NCBI RefSeq assembly: GCF_001429605.1
Contig: NZ_LMSS01000001.1
Location: 187,415-251,414 of the forward strand
Reading direction: 5' to 3'
DNA length: 64,000 nt
Source: Phycicoccus sp. Soil802
Lineage (GTDB): Bacteria > Actinomycetota > Actinomycetes > Actinomycetales > Dermatophilaceae
Made by a program: the position numbers and the translations under genes. A model generated the notes under the pieces. That model was not told where the DNA came from. It made no database searches and saw nothing but the letters and a program-made list of their open reading frames with translations. This document shows, piece by piece, positions 40,116-48,150 of this stretch (positions are counted from its first letter, which is position 1; every line of letters starts with the position of its first letter).

Positions 40116-41915
40116 TCACTCCTTGGCACCGGAGTAGAGCGCCTCGACCTCGTCGTGGAAGTCCTTCATGACGATGTTCCGCTTGAGCTTCAGGCTCGGC
40201 GTCAGGTAGCCGTTCTCCTCGGTGAAGTCACCCGGCAGCACCGCGAACTTGCGGATCGACTCGGCCTTGGACACCGACTTGTTGGCGTCGTCGACGGCCT
40301 TCTGGAGCTCGGCGAGGACGGTCTCGTTGGTGCGGGCCTGGTCGAAGCTGACTCCGGAGAGGCCGTTGTTCTTGGCCCAGCCCGGGTACATCTCGTCGTC
40401 GAGGGTGAGCAGGGCGCCGATGAACGGCTTCTGGTCACCGACGACGATGCACTGGGAGATCAGGGGGTGGGCCCGGAGCCGGTCCTCCAGACCCGCCGGG
40501 GCGACGTTCTTGCCACCCGCGGTGACCAGGAGCTCCTTCTTGCGCCCGGTGATCCTGAGGTAGCCGTCCTCGTCGAGCTCGCCGATGTCGCCGGTGTGGA
40601 ACCACCCGTCGAGCACCGCGCCCGAGGTGGCCTCGGCGTTGTTGTGGTAGGCGGCGAAGACGTTGTTGCCCTGGATGAGGATCTCGCCGTCGTCGGCGAT
40701 GCGGATGCCCACCCCGGGGAGCGGGGCGCCGACGGTGCCGATCTTCACGCGGTCGGGCACGTTGACCGTGGCCGGGGCGGTGGTCTCGGTCAGGCCGTAG
40801 CCCTCGAGCACCGTCACGCCGATGCCGCGGAAGAAGTGGCCCAGCCGGGTGCCCAGCGGCGCGCCACCGGACACGGCGTACATCACCCGGCCGCCCATGG
40901 CGGCACGCAGCTTGGCGTAGACCAGCTTGTCGAAGATGCCGTGCCGGACCTTGAGGCCGAGCCCGGCCCCGCCGGTGTCCTGGGCGGTGGACCAGGCGAT
41001 GGCGGTGTCGGCGGCGGCCGCGAAGATCTTGCCCTTGCCCTCGGCCGTGGCCTTGGCCTCGGCGGAGTTGTAGATCTTCTCGAAGACGCGCGGCACCGAG
41101 AGGATGAAGGTGGGCTTGAACTCGGCGAAGTCGGCGAGCAGGTTCTTGATGTCGGCGCTGTGGCCCATCTTGGCCTCGCCGGTGACGCAGAGGACCTGGA
41201 TGAACCGCGCGAAGACGTGGGCCAGCGGGAGGAAGAGCAGCGTCGAGGCGCCGTCGGCCTTGACGACCGACTTGAGCTTGGTGATGGCGTTCTCGGACAG
41301 GGCGAGGAAGTTGTCGTGGGTCAGCTGGACGCCCTTGGGGCGGCCGGTCGTGCCCGAGGTGTAGATGATGGTGGCGATGCTCGCGCGGTCGAGCCCACCC
41401 TTGGCGGCCTCGAGGTCGGCGTCGCTCACCTCGGCCCCGGCGCTCTTGAGCTCGGCGATGGCCCCGGCGTCGACCTGCCAGGCGTGCTCGAGGCCGGGCA
41501 GCTGGTCGCGCACCTCGGCGAGGGTCGCCGCGTGCGACGGGGTCTCGAGCATGATGCCCTTGGCACCGGAGTCGGTGAGGATCCAGGCGACCTGCTCGGC
41601 CGACGAGGTCTCGTAGATCGGGACCGTCACGGCACCCGCGGTCCAGATCGCGAAGTCGGTGAGGGTCCACTCGTAGCGCGTCTTGCACATGATGGCCACG
41701 CGGTCGCCGGGCGCGATCCCGGCGGCGATGAGGCCCTTGGCGACGGCCCGCACGTCCTCGTCGAACTCGGCCGCGGTCACGTCGACCCAGCCGCTGCCCT
41801 CCTTGCGGGAGAACGCCACCCGCGTGGGGTCGGAGGCGGCGTTGCGGCCCGGCAGGTCGGCCAGGCTCCCCTTGGTCGTGGGTGGCACGAGTGGGGGTGC
41901 GACGTGTTCCTGCAC
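40116..41915 (-). CDS. Long-chain fatty acid--CoA ligase (FadD15-like)
   Basis: The 599-residue adenylate-forming enzyme activates fatty acids to acyl-CoA via acyl-AMP. Motifs in order are IATIIYTSGTTGRPKGVQLT (phosphate loop), LPLAHVFARF, VLEGYGLTETTAPATVN, GWFHTGDIGELDEDGYLRIT with the ribose-binding Asp, and GRKKELLVTAGGKNVAP. The last catalytic Lys is in LTPSLKLKRNIV. The GTG at 41915 is preferred to an in-frame ATG at 41957 because AGGAG lies about 6 nt before it. Position and sequence match the FadD15 neighbourhood of mycobacteria. No signal peptide; probably membrane associated. Confidence 0.95.
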   Translation of the reverse strand: MQEHVAPPLVPPTTKGSLADLPGRNAASDPTRVAFSRKEGSGWVDVTAAEFDEDVRAVAKGLIAAGIAPGDRVAIMCKTRYEWTLTDFAIWTAGAVTVPIYETSSAEQVAWILTDSGAKGIMLETPSHAATLAEVRDQLPGLEHAWQVDAGAIAELKSAGAEVSDADLEAAKGGLDRASIATIIYTSGTTGRPKGVQLTHDNFLALSENAITKLKSVVKADGASTLLFLPLAHVFARFIQVLCVTGEAKMGHSADIKNLLADFAEFKPTFILSVPRVFEKIYNSAEAKATAEGKGKIFAAAADTAIAWSTAQDTGGAGLGLKVRHGIFDKLVYAKLRAAMGGRVMYAVSGGAPLGTRLGHFFRGIGVTVLEGYGLTETTAPATVNVPDRVKIGTVGAPLPGVGIRIADDGEILIQGNNVFAAYHNNAEATSGAVLDGWFHTGDIGELDEDGYLRITGRKKELLVTAGGKNVAPAGLEDRLRAHPLISQCIVVGDQKPFIGALLTLDDEMYPGWAKNNGLSGVSFDQARTNETVLAELQKAVDDANKSVSKAESIRKFAVLPGDFTEENGYLTPSLKLKRNIVMKDFHDEVEALYSGAKE

Positions 41916-42030
41916 GGAGTCTCCTTTGACGGCGGCGCTCTCTAGCCTGTTTCGCACAGCCTACCCGTGGGTAAGCAGGTGGGGGCAGGGTCCATCCACA
42001 TGGCGACGTGACGTGCGGAACACTGACCCG

Positions 42031-42399
42031 GTGCGCGACCACAGGATCGACATCGTCGACGAGACCTTCATCCGGGCCTCGCCCGAGGTCGTGCGCGCGA
42101 GCCTGGACGACCAGGCCTGGGTCGCGCAGGTCTGGCCGCACCTGACCCCCACGGTGACCCGCGACCGTGGGGTCAAGGGCGTGCGCTGGGCCGTGACCGG
42201 CCAGGTCGTCGGCGAGATGGAGGTCTGGCTCGAGCCGTTCCGCGACGGGGTGGTCGTGCACCACTACGTCCGGGGCCACCGGGGCCCGCGGGCGCCCCGG
42301 AACGTGGCCACGCGGCATACCCTGCGCTGGAAGCGGGCGGTGCACGGTCTCAAGGACCGTCTCGAAGGCGGTCCGGCGTCCGACACCTCGGCGTTGTAG
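42031..42399 (+). CDS. SRPBCC-like small protein, first of the pair
   Basis: The 122-residue product (from GTG at 42031; a GTG at 42013 is the alternative) runs VRDHRIDIVDETFIRASPEV then WPHLTPTVTRDRGVKGVRWA and GEMEVWLEPFRDGVVVHHYV. This resembles a START/SRPBCC lipid- or polyketide-binding fold. Its stop codon TAG is part of the TAGCCT hexamer of the next gene. The order ligase - this gene - SRPBCC protein - ArsA-like ATPase is that of Rv2187-Rv2184c, where its counterpart would be Rv2186c. The function is unknown. Confidence 0.75.
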   Translation: MRDHRIDIVDETFIRASPEVVRASLDDQAWVAQVWPHLTPTVTRDRGVKGVRWAVTGQVVGEMEVWLEPFRDGVVVHHYVRGHRGPRAPRNVATRHTLRWKRAVHGLKDRLEGGPASDTSAL

Positions 42400-42402
42400 C
42401 CT
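42397..42402 (+). promoter_or_regulatory. -10 element TAGCCT overlapping the upstream stop codon
   Basis: TAGCCT ends 7 nt before the ATG at 42410, and its TAG is the stop of the preceding gene. The downstream operon can therefore start its own leaderless transcript. Confidence 0.6.
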
Positions 42403-42409
42403 TCGGCGC

Positions 42410-42856
42410 ATGGCCGACCGCACCGAATCCAGCATCGACATCGACGCAAAGCCGGGTGAAGTCCTCGACGTCATCGCCGACTTCGAGAGCTATCCCGAGT
42501 GGGCCACCGAGGTCAAGGCGGTCAGCATCCTCACGGAGGAGGGCGACGGCTGGGCCGACCAGGTGCAGTTCACCCTCGACGCCGGGGCGATCAAGGACAC
42601 CTACACGCTCGACTACGAGTGGGACGTCGCGAGGAACGGCACCGGGGTCGTCTCCTGGAGCCTCGTCGAGGCCACCGTGCTCAAGGCGATGAACGGCTCC
42701 TACACGCTCGTCGCCAAGGGCAAGGACGCCACGACCGTCACCTACCGCCTCGCCGTCGACGTCAAGATCCCGATGCTCGGGATGCTGAAGCGCAAGGCCG
42801 AGAAGGTCATCATCGACACCGCGCTCAAGTCGCTGAAGAAGCGGGTGGAGGGTTGA
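42410..42856 (+). CDS. SRPBCC family (polyketide cyclase/dehydrase-like) protein
   Basis: The 148-residue protein begins MADRTESSIDIDAKPGEVLD and continues DVIADFESYPEWATEVKAVS, the classic N-terminus of the coenzyme Q-binding / START-like SRPBCC family. A YEWDVARNGTGVVSWSLVEA strand region and a long C-terminal helix (LGMLKRKAEKVIIDTALKSL) follow. It forms a hydrophobic pocket for a lipid-like ligand. It matches Rv2185c in position. It lies 48 bp upstream of the ArsA-like gene and probably leads the five-gene operon that ends at 46488. Confidence 0.88.
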   Translation: MADRTESSIDIDAKPGEVLDVIADFESYPEWATEVKAVSILTEEGDGWADQVQFTLDAGAIKDTYTLDYEWDVARNGTGVVSWSLVEATVLKAMNGSYTLVAKGKDATTVTYRLAVDVKIPMLGMLKRKAEKVIIDTALKSLKKRVEG

Positions 42857-42904
42857 GGCAGCTCGCCGCCGCGGACCCTCGATAGCCAAGGGGCGTCGAC
42901 AGCC

Positions 42905-44113
42905 ATGCGCGTCATCCTCTTCACCGGCAAGGGCGGGGTCGGCAAGACCACCACGGCAGCCGCCACGGCCGTCAAGGCGGCTCGGGCCGGCGTCAAGACC
43001 CTGGTCATGTCGACCGACGCCGCCCACTCGCTGGGTGACGCGCTCGGGGTCGCCCTGGGCGGGTCGCGCAGCGGGTCACCGGTCGACGTCGAGCCCGGCC
43101 TCTCCGCCCTGCAGATCAGCCCGCCCCACCTGCTGGGCGAGTCGTGGCGCGTGGTCCAGGACTACCTGCTCGCCGTCCTCGACACCGTCGGCGTCGACCC
43201 GGTCGTCGCCGAGGAGCTGACCCGCCTCCCCGGCGCGGAGGAGGTCGCGGCCCTCCTCGAGCTGCGGTCGCAGGTCGAGTCGGGCCCGTGGGACCTCGTC
43301 GTCGTCGACTGCGCCCCGACCGCCGAGACCCTGCGCTTGCTGGCCCTGCCCGAGGCGCTCGCCTGGCACCTCGAGCGCCTGCTCCCCGCGCAGCGCGGCC
43401 TGATCCGCACCCTGCGTCCTGCTGCGGCCGCGGCTGCCGGGGTGCCGCTGCCCGACCCCGCGGTGGTCGAGGCGGTCACCGGGTGGCACCGGCAGATGCG
43501 CGAGGTCCACCGCATCCTGACCGGTGACCAGACCTCCGTGCGGCTGGTCCTGACGCCCGAACGCGTCGTGATCGCCGAGTCGCGGCGCACCTGGACGTCC
43601 TTGTCGCTCTACGGCTTCGTCGTCGACGCGGTCGTCGTCAACCGGGTGTTCCCGGACGCCACCGCCGAGGAGGGCCGGACCGATGCCTGGCGCGCGTCGT
43701 GGAACACGGCCCAGCGGGGTGGCCTGGTCGAGGTGCGCGAGTCGTTCGCCGGGCTGCCGGTGGTCGTGACTCCGTATCTCCCGTCGGAGCCGATCGGTGC
43801 CGACGCGCTCGCCGCGCTCGCCGAGGCGCAGGAAGGCGGCAGCGACGTCCTCGCCCCCGTCACCCACCGCGGACTGGCGGTCGAACGCACCGACGAGGGG
43901 TTCCTCCTGGTCCTGCCGCTCCCGCTGGCCCACGCGGCCGACCTGGGCCTGCAACGCCGCGACGACGAGCTGGTCGTGACGGTGGGGGAGCACCGCCGGG
44001 TGCTCACCCTGCCGTCGGCTCTGCAACGATGCGTGGTCGAGGGTGCTTCCGTGCGCGACGGACTGCTGCGGGTGCGCTTCGTCCCCGACGAGGAGGTCTG
44101 GCCGCGTGGCTGA
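42905..44113 (+). CDS. ArsA/Get3-family ATPase
   Basis: The 402-residue ATPase starts MRVILFTGKGGVGKTTTAAA with the deviant Walker A (KGGVGKT), then VKTLVMSTDAAHSLGDALGV (switch I). It also has DLVVVDCAPTAETLRLLALP (switch II) and LVLTPERVVIAESRRTWTSL in the helical part. A C-terminal beta domain (GFLLVLPLPLAHAADLGLQR) is found in the actinobacterial Rv2184c-type group. No arsenic genes are near, so it is more likely a Get3-like chaperone or regulator than an arsenite pump. AAGGGG 11 nt upstream of the ATG supports leadered translation. Stop overlaps the next start by 8 nt. Confidence 0.92.
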   Translation: MRVILFTGKGGVGKTTTAAATAVKAARAGVKTLVMSTDAAHSLGDALGVALGGSRSGSPVDVEPGLSALQISPPHLLGESWRVVQDYLLAVLDTVGVDPVVAEELTRLPGAEEVAALLELRSQVESGPWDLVVVDCAPTAETLRLLALPEALAWHLERLLPAQRGLIRTLRPAAAAAAGVPLPDPAVVEAVTGWHRQMREVHRILTGDQTSVRLVLTPERVVIAESRRTWTSLSLYGFVVDAVVVNRVFPDATAEEGRTDAWRASWNTAQRGGLVEVRESFAGLPVVVTPYLPSEPIGADALAALAEAQEGGSDVLAPVTHRGLAVERTDEGFLLVLPLPLAHAADLGLQRRDDELVVTVGEHRRVLTLPSALQRCVVEGASVRDGLLRVRFVPDEEVWPRG

Positions 44114-44702
44114 CGACGAACGCCCTGCCGTGGGCACGGTGGCGGAGGAGGCTGCCCGCCTCCTGGACGCGCTCGGTGGCTGGGCCACCAGTGCGCAGGC
44201 CGGGTATGCCGCGGGGCCGGGTCACGCGGCGACCGCACCTGGCGCCGACCGGTCCGGCGCCGACGCGCCGGCCTCCGACCGATCCGGCTCCGACGAGTCC
44301 GGCTCCGACGAGTCCGGCTCCGACGGGTCCGGCTCCGACCGGTCCGGGACCGACGGGTCCGGGACCGACGAGCCCGGCACCCACGCGGGGGGCGCCGACT
44401 CGACCACCTCGCGCTGCTCGTCGTGCGGCGCGGAGAACGGCGTCGGGCAGGCGGTGGCCTGCCAGCTGTGCCCGGTCTGCCAGGGCATCGGGCTGCTGCG
44501 GTCGGTGCGACCCGAGACCGTCGACCGGTTGGCCGACCTCGCGGGTGCGCTCGCCGCGACGCTGCGCGACATCGCCGGCCAGCGCCGCGCCGACCCGGGG
44601 AGCTCCGGGTCGGCCTCGCCCCGCCGGTCGCAGCCCCACTCCTCGCGGGTCCAGGACATCACGGTCGACGACGAGGACGCCCCGGGGAGCGCGACCTCAT
44701 GA
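44106..44702 (+). CDS. Zinc-ribbon protein with a 5-residue tandem-repeat linker
   Basis: The 198-residue protein begins VADDERPAVGTVAEEAARLL, then has nine imperfect pentapeptide repeats of the type S-G-S-D-E/R. A zinc ribbon with CSSCGAENG and CQLCPVCQGIG follows, then a helical segment ETVDRLADLAGALAATLRDI. The ribbon and helix are the conserved part and correspond in position to Rv2183c. The acidic repeat is probably a disordered spacer. Coupled to the ArsA-like gene (8-nt overlap) and to the ROK gene (4-nt overlap), it is probably a partner of the ATPase; this is inference. Confidence 0.8.
   Translation: MADDERPAVGTVAEEAARLLDALGGWATSAQAGYAAGPGHAATAPGADRSGADAPASDRSGSDESGSDESGSDGSGSDRSGTDGSGTDEPGTHAGGADSTTSRCSSCGAENGVGQAVACQLCPVCQGIGLLRSVRPETVDRLADLAGALAATLRDIAGQRRADPGSSGSASPRRSQPHSSRVQDITVDDEDAPGSATS
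44238..44372 (+). repeat. Nine 15-bp tandem repeats inside the zinc-ribbon gene
   Basis: Units of TCCGGCTCCGACGAG type run in frame from 44238 to 44372, with the middle copies nearly identical. Each encodes five residues, so copy-number change keeps the frame. Outer copies are more diverged. Confidence 0.85.
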
Positions 44703-45691
44703 GCGGCGGACTGGCGGTCGGGATCGACATCGGTGGCACCAAGGTCGCCGGGGGGGTCGTGGACCCCGACGGCGTGGTCGTGGCCCGCGCCCGTCGCGAC
44801 ACGCCGCACCGCTCGACCAACCCCAGCGTCGTCGAGGACACCATCGTCGACGTGGTCGCCGAGCTGATCGACGGCGCGGGTGACGACGTCGTCGCGGTCG
44901 GCATCGGCGCAGCGGGGTTCGTGGCCGCCGACCGCGCGACCGTGGTCTTCGCCCCCCACCTGTCCTGGCGCGACGAGCCCCTCGAGGCCAACCTGCAGCG
45001 CCGGGTGCCGGTGCCGATCTCGGTCGACAACGACGCCAACGCGGCGGCGTGGGCCGAGTGGAGATTCGGTGCGGCGCAAGGCGACTCGCACGTCGTGATG
45101 GTCAACCTCGGCACCGGGATCGGGGGCGCGATGATCCTCGACGGACAGATCATGCGCGGCCGGTACGGGATCGCGGGGGAGTTCGGCCACATGCAGGTGG
45201 TCCCCGGTGGCCAACGCTGCGAGTGTGGCAACAAGGGCTGTTGGGAGCAGTACGCGTCGGGCAACGCGCTCGTGCGCGAGGCCCGGGCGATGATGACGGC
45301 GGGCAGCCCGATGGCGACCGACCTGCTCAACCTCGTGGGTGGTGACCCGTCGTCGCTGACCGGCCCGATGATCACCGAGGCGGCCCGCGACGGCGACGCG
45401 ACGGCCACCGAGCTGTTGGGCGAGATCGGCCAGTGGCTGGGGATCGGGATCGCCAACCTGGCCGCGGCCCTCGACCCGGGGGTGTTCGTCATCGGCGGTG
45501 GGGTCAGTGCCGCGGGAGACCTGCTGCTCGAACCGGCCCGCACGACCTTCCGACGGCACCTCACGGGGCGCGGCTACCGGCCCGAGGCCCGGATCGTCGC
45601 TGCAGCCCTGGGCAACGAGGCGGGGTTGATCGGCGCAGCGGACCTGGCTCGCCGCGACGCCATGGAACGGGCCGCGGCCGAGGGCGCATGA
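44699..45691 (+). CDS. ROK-family glucokinase
   Basis: The 330-residue sugar kinase begins MSGGLAVGIDIGGTKVAGGV with the ATP phosphate-binding DIGGTK motif. It has SVDNDANAAAWAEWRFGAAQ with the catalytic Asp, GTGIGGAMILDG, GEFGHMQVVPGG with sugar-binding Glu/His, and the ROK zinc site CECGNKGCWEQYASG. It fits polyphosphate/ATP glucokinases of actinobacteria that phosphorylate glucose for glycolysis. The ATG overlaps the zinc-ribbon gene stop. A GH1 glucosidase elsewhere in the window could feed it, but no operon link exists. Confidence 0.94.
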   Translation: MSGGLAVGIDIGGTKVAGGVVDPDGVVVARARRDTPHRSTNPSVVEDTIVDVVAELIDGAGDDVVAVGIGAAGFVAADRATVVFAPHLSWRDEPLEANLQRRVPVPISVDNDANAAAWAEWRFGAAQGDSHVVMVNLGTGIGGAMILDGQIMRGRYGIAGEFGHMQVVPGGQRCECGNKGCWEQYASGNALVREARAMMTAGSPMATDLLNLVGGDPSSLTGPMITEAARDGDATATELLGEIGQWLGIGIANLAAALDPGVFVIGGGVSAAGDLLLEPARTTFRRHLTGRGYRPEARIVAAALGNEAGLIGAADLARRDAMERAAAEGA

Positions 45692-46488
45692 GCACGATGC
45701 GGGTGGCGTCCTACAACCTCAAGGACTTCACCCTCGACCGGCACGCGGCTGCGCGGGTCATCCGCGCCATCGACCCCGACGTGCTCTGCCTGCAGGAGGT
45801 GCCTCGACGGCTGCTCTCGACCTGGCGGGTGTCCGACTTCGCGGCCGAGTGCGGCCTGTTCTGGTCCGGACGGCACCGCGGCAGCGGCGGCACGACGATC
45901 TTCACCTCCCTGCGCGTGCAGGTGAGCGAGTCGCGTCACCACCGGCTCCGGGTGGCTGCGCTGCAGCGCACCCGGGGGTATGCCGTGATCCGGGTCGGTC
46001 CCGCCGGTCACCAGCCGCTGGTGGTGGCGTCGGTGCACCTGAGCCTCGACGCCGACGAGCGCGAGCGGCACGCAGGCCAGATCCTGCGGACCGTCTCCGG
46101 GGGCGGTCCGGTGCTGCTGGCCGGCGACCTGAACGAGGGCGAGACCGGCCGGGCCTGGCGGCTGTTCGCCTCGCCACTGCGGCTCATCTCACCGCCGGTG
46201 CCGACCTACCCGTCGAGCGCCCCGCACAGGGTGCTCGACGTCATCTTCGCCTCACCCGACCTCACGGTGCTCCCGCACCGGGCGGTCGAGCTCGAGGTCG
46301 CCGACCTCGTCGCCGCCAGCGACCACCGCCCCACGTGGGTCGACGTCGACCTCGACCCGCAGGCGGTGCCGACCGCGGAGACCGAGACCGAGGGCGAGCC
46401 CGTGGTCCCCGCGTCCACCGTCGAGCGCGTCGAGGAGGTCGCTGCCGATGCGGCGGCGAGCAGCTCGCAGGACGACCCAGCGGGCTAG
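45688..46488 (+). CDS. Endonuclease/exonuclease/phosphatase family protein
   Basis: The 266-residue protein begins MSTMRVASYNLKDFTLDRHA, with the Asn of the first EEP metal motif, then DPDVLCLQEVPRRLL with the metal-binding Glu. VVASVHLSLDADERERHAGQ, VLLAGDLNEGETGRAWRLF (Asp and Asn) and a terminal VAASDHRPTWVDVDL with the catalytic Asp-His complete the set. It would be a Mg2+-dependent nuclease or phosphatase. An acidic Glu/Thr-rich tail of about 40 residues follows the domain. ATG overlaps the ROK kinase stop, and it ends the five-gene operon. Confidence 0.9.
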   Translation: MSTMRVASYNLKDFTLDRHAAARVIRAIDPDVLCLQEVPRRLLSTWRVSDFAAECGLFWSGRHRGSGGTTIFTSLRVQVSESRHHRLRVAALQRTRGYAVIRVGPAGHQPLVVASVHLSLDADERERHAGQILRTVSGGGPVLLAGDLNEGETGRAWRLFASPLRLISPPVPTYPSSAPHRVLDVIFASPDLTVLPHRAVELEVADLVAASDHRPTWVDVDLDPQAVPTAETETEGEPVVPASTVERVEEVAADAAASSSQDDPAG

Positions 46489-46583
46489 GCAGGTGACGCA
46501 GGCACTGGACGGGTTGCCCGCGCGCTGCGCGAGCGTCGACCGGTCAGCCGGGATCGGCGTGCACCGTGGTCACCGGAGAGGGC

Positions 46584-47228
46584 TCAGATCCGGGCGCCGT
46601 TGTCGGGGTCGTCCTCGTCGCGGGCGTGCGGCTGGCGCATCACCAGCAGGACGAAGCCCATGACGGTCAGCCCCAGCGCGCCGAGGGTCCACCAGTCGCT
46701 GACGTCCGGTCGGAACATGACGATCCAGAGCAGCAGCAGGGGGCCGGCCACCAGGCCGACGATGATCCCCCAGAACTGCAGGTCCTCCTGCGGCGGCAGG
46801 GGAGCGGTCGGCCCGGGCTCGAAGTGGTCGTCGTCGAGGTCCGAGAGGTCGCGGAGCTCCACCGGGTCGGGGGACTCCTCGCCGGGCTCGGGCTCGGGGA
46901 TCTCGGCGCCGCGCCAGACGACGAAGGGCCGGGTCGGCGGCGGGTTGGTGTTGGACCGCAGCGGAGGGTTCACGCCGGGGCCGAGACCCCGGGGGGAGTC
47001 GCCGGGTGCGGTCGGGCCGTCGACGGTCCTCGGGTCGGGCCCGGCGTCCAGCCCGGTGTCCAGCCCTGCGTCGGTCCCTGCGTCGGTCCCCGCGCCGGTC
47101 CCGTCGCCGGTCGCCGCAGTGGTCGCCGCAGTCGTGGCAGCGCCGTCCGCGGCGTCGGGCAGCGACTGGACCTCGTCCCAGCGCGCGATGATGTCCGCGA
47201 ACTCGGCGTCGACGTCGCGGTCGCTCAT
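46584..47228 (-). CDS. Hypothetical membrane protein with Gly/Thr/Asp repeat region
   Basis: The 214-residue product starts MSDRDVDAEFADIIARWDEV. Residues about 30-65 are a low-complexity repeat (GTDAGTDAGLDTGLDAG), then a Pro-rich and acidic segment (VVWRGAEIPEPEPGEESPD), and two C-terminal helices (FWGIIVGLVAGPLLLLWIVM and WWTLGALGLTVMGFVLLVM). The soluble N-terminus should be cytoplasmic. I do not recognise a named family, but the FADIIARWDEV start and the final helices look like those of small conserved actinobacterial membrane proteins. AAGGGG 6 nt upstream supports the ATG. Confidence 0.7.
   Translation of the reverse strand: MSDRDVDAEFADIIARWDEVQSLPDAADGAATTAATTAATGDGTGAGTDAGTDAGLDTGLDAGPDPRTVDGPTAPGDSPRGLGPGVNPPLRSNTNPPPTRPFVVWRGAEIPEPEPGEESPDPVELRDLSDLDDDHFEPGPTAPLPPQEDLQFWGIIVGLVAGPLLLLWIVMFRPDVSDWWTLGALGLTVMGFVLLVMRQPHARDEDDPDNGARI
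47042..47113 (-). repeat. Six 12-bp tandem repeats in the membrane-protein gene
   Basis: Units such as CTGCGTCGGTCC (plus-strand reading) repeat from 47042 to 47113 and encode the GTDA/GLDT four-residue repeats. Two central units are identical. Confidence 0.75.
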
Positions 47229-47261
47229 GGATGCCCCTTGGTCTGGATCGGACGACTGGCC

Positions 47262-47280
47262 GGCCGGTGTGGGACCGGCC
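47262..47280 (-). terminator. Hairpin after the esterase gene
   Basis: GGCCGGT (47262-47268) pairs with ACCGGCC (47274-47280) over a 5-nt loop, 4 nt after the esterase stop codon on the minus strand. Confidence 0.5.
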
Positions 47281-47283
47281 CGA

Positions 47284-48027
47284 TCAGGTCAGCCGCTCGA
47301 TGAACTGCACCGACTCGTCAAAGATACGTGGCGCGTCGTGGTCGAGGGTAGCCACGTGGTAGCTGTCGCGGAGCAGGATCTCGGTGGAGTCCTCGCTGGA
47401 GATCCGGGCGAGCACCAGCTCGGAGCTCGCGGCCGGCACGACGTGGTCCTCCGCGGAGTGCAGGAGGAGCACCGGCTGCGTGACCTCCGGCAGGTCGCGG
47501 ATCACGTTCTTCCACGCCGTGAACTGCGAGTGGGCGGCCTGCACCGGCGACCGCTCGTAGGCCAGCTCGACCACCCCCGGCTTCTTGATGTCGCTGCCGA
47601 TGGGGGCCACGCTCGGCACGACGTGGCGCAGCACCGGCACCAGCCGCACCCGCCAGTCGTCGAACTTCACCGCGGGGTTGACCAGGACCAGGCCGGACAC
47701 CCGCGGCCCGTGCTCCTGGGCGAGCGCGAGCGCCAACGCACCGCCCATCGAGAGACCCCCGACGAAGACCCGGCCACAGCGTTCGTGGAGCTCGCGGAAC
47801 GAGGCGTCGGCGACGGCATACCAGTCCTGCCACCGGGTGCGGTTGAGCTCCTGCCACGTCGTGCCGTGTCCCGGGAGTCGCGGGACGCGGACGGTCAGGC
47901 CGCGCTCGGAGAGGTGCTCGGCCCACGGCCGCACGGCCTGGGGTGTGCCGGTGAAACCATGGAGCAGGAGGACCCCCGTGTCGGTTCCGTCGTGGGAGTA
48001 CGGCTCGGCGCCGGGAAGCACGGACAA
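47284..48027 (-). CDS. Alpha/beta hydrolase, carboxylesterase / monoacylglycerol lipase type
   Basis: The 247-residue serine hydrolase shows the Est30-type pattern: TGVLLLHGFTGTPQAVRPWA (oxyanion HGFTG), RVPRLPGHGTTWQELNRTRW, the nucleophile elbow VFVGGLSMGGALALALAQEH, and acid VLLLHSAEDHVVPAASSELV. The catalytic His is in DSYHVATLDHD. It is cytosolic and likely cleaves short acyl esters. The start is uncertain: a TTG at 48027 has AGGAG 5 nt upstream, a GTG follows at 48021, and an ATG at 48090 lacks a ribosome site and adds low-complexity sequence. It is divergent from plsC. Confidence 0.88.
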   Translation of the reverse strand: MSVLPGAEPYSHDGTDTGVLLLHGFTGTPQAVRPWAEHLSERGLTVRVPRLPGHGTTWQELNRTRWQDWYAVADASFRELHERCGRVFVGGLSMGGALALALAQEHGPRVSGLVLVNPAVKFDDWRVRLVPVLRHVVPSVAPIGSDIKKPGVVELAYERSPVQAAHSQFTAWKNVIRDLPEVTQPVLLLHSAEDHVVPAASSELVLARISSEDSTEILLRDSYHVATLDHDAPRIFDESVQFIERLT

Positions 48028-48112
48028 CGGGGCTCCTGGGGGACTCCGGGGTCGGACGGGGGGATCCGACGATGGCGCGCATTCTCGCACGGTGCCGCGA
48101 GGTCGCCCTCGG

Positions 48113-48118
48113 TACCGT
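48113..48118 (+). promoter_or_regulatory. -10 element TACCGT for plsC, with short leader and ribosome site
   Basis: TACCGT is 32 bp before the preferred GTG (48151). GGAGG at 48139-48143 lies 7 nt before that GTG, so this promoter makes a leadered message of about 25 nt. Confidence 0.45.
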
Positions 48119-48150
48119 AGAGTTCACGGCGTCACTTCGGAGGTGTGCTG

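Noticed and set aside
42905-44113. Arsenite efflux ATPase ArsA
   Set aside because: No arsB, arsC or arsR nearby and synteny with Rv2184c suggests a different role, although the fold is the same.
44238-44372. CRISPR-like array
   Set aside because: The units are contiguous 15-bp coding repeats without spacers and no cas genes are present anywhere in the window.
44222-45559. 445-codon minus-strand frame opposite the zinc-ribbon and ROK genes
   Set aside because: It is the shadow of the repeats and ROK kinase. No recognisable domain or ribosome site.
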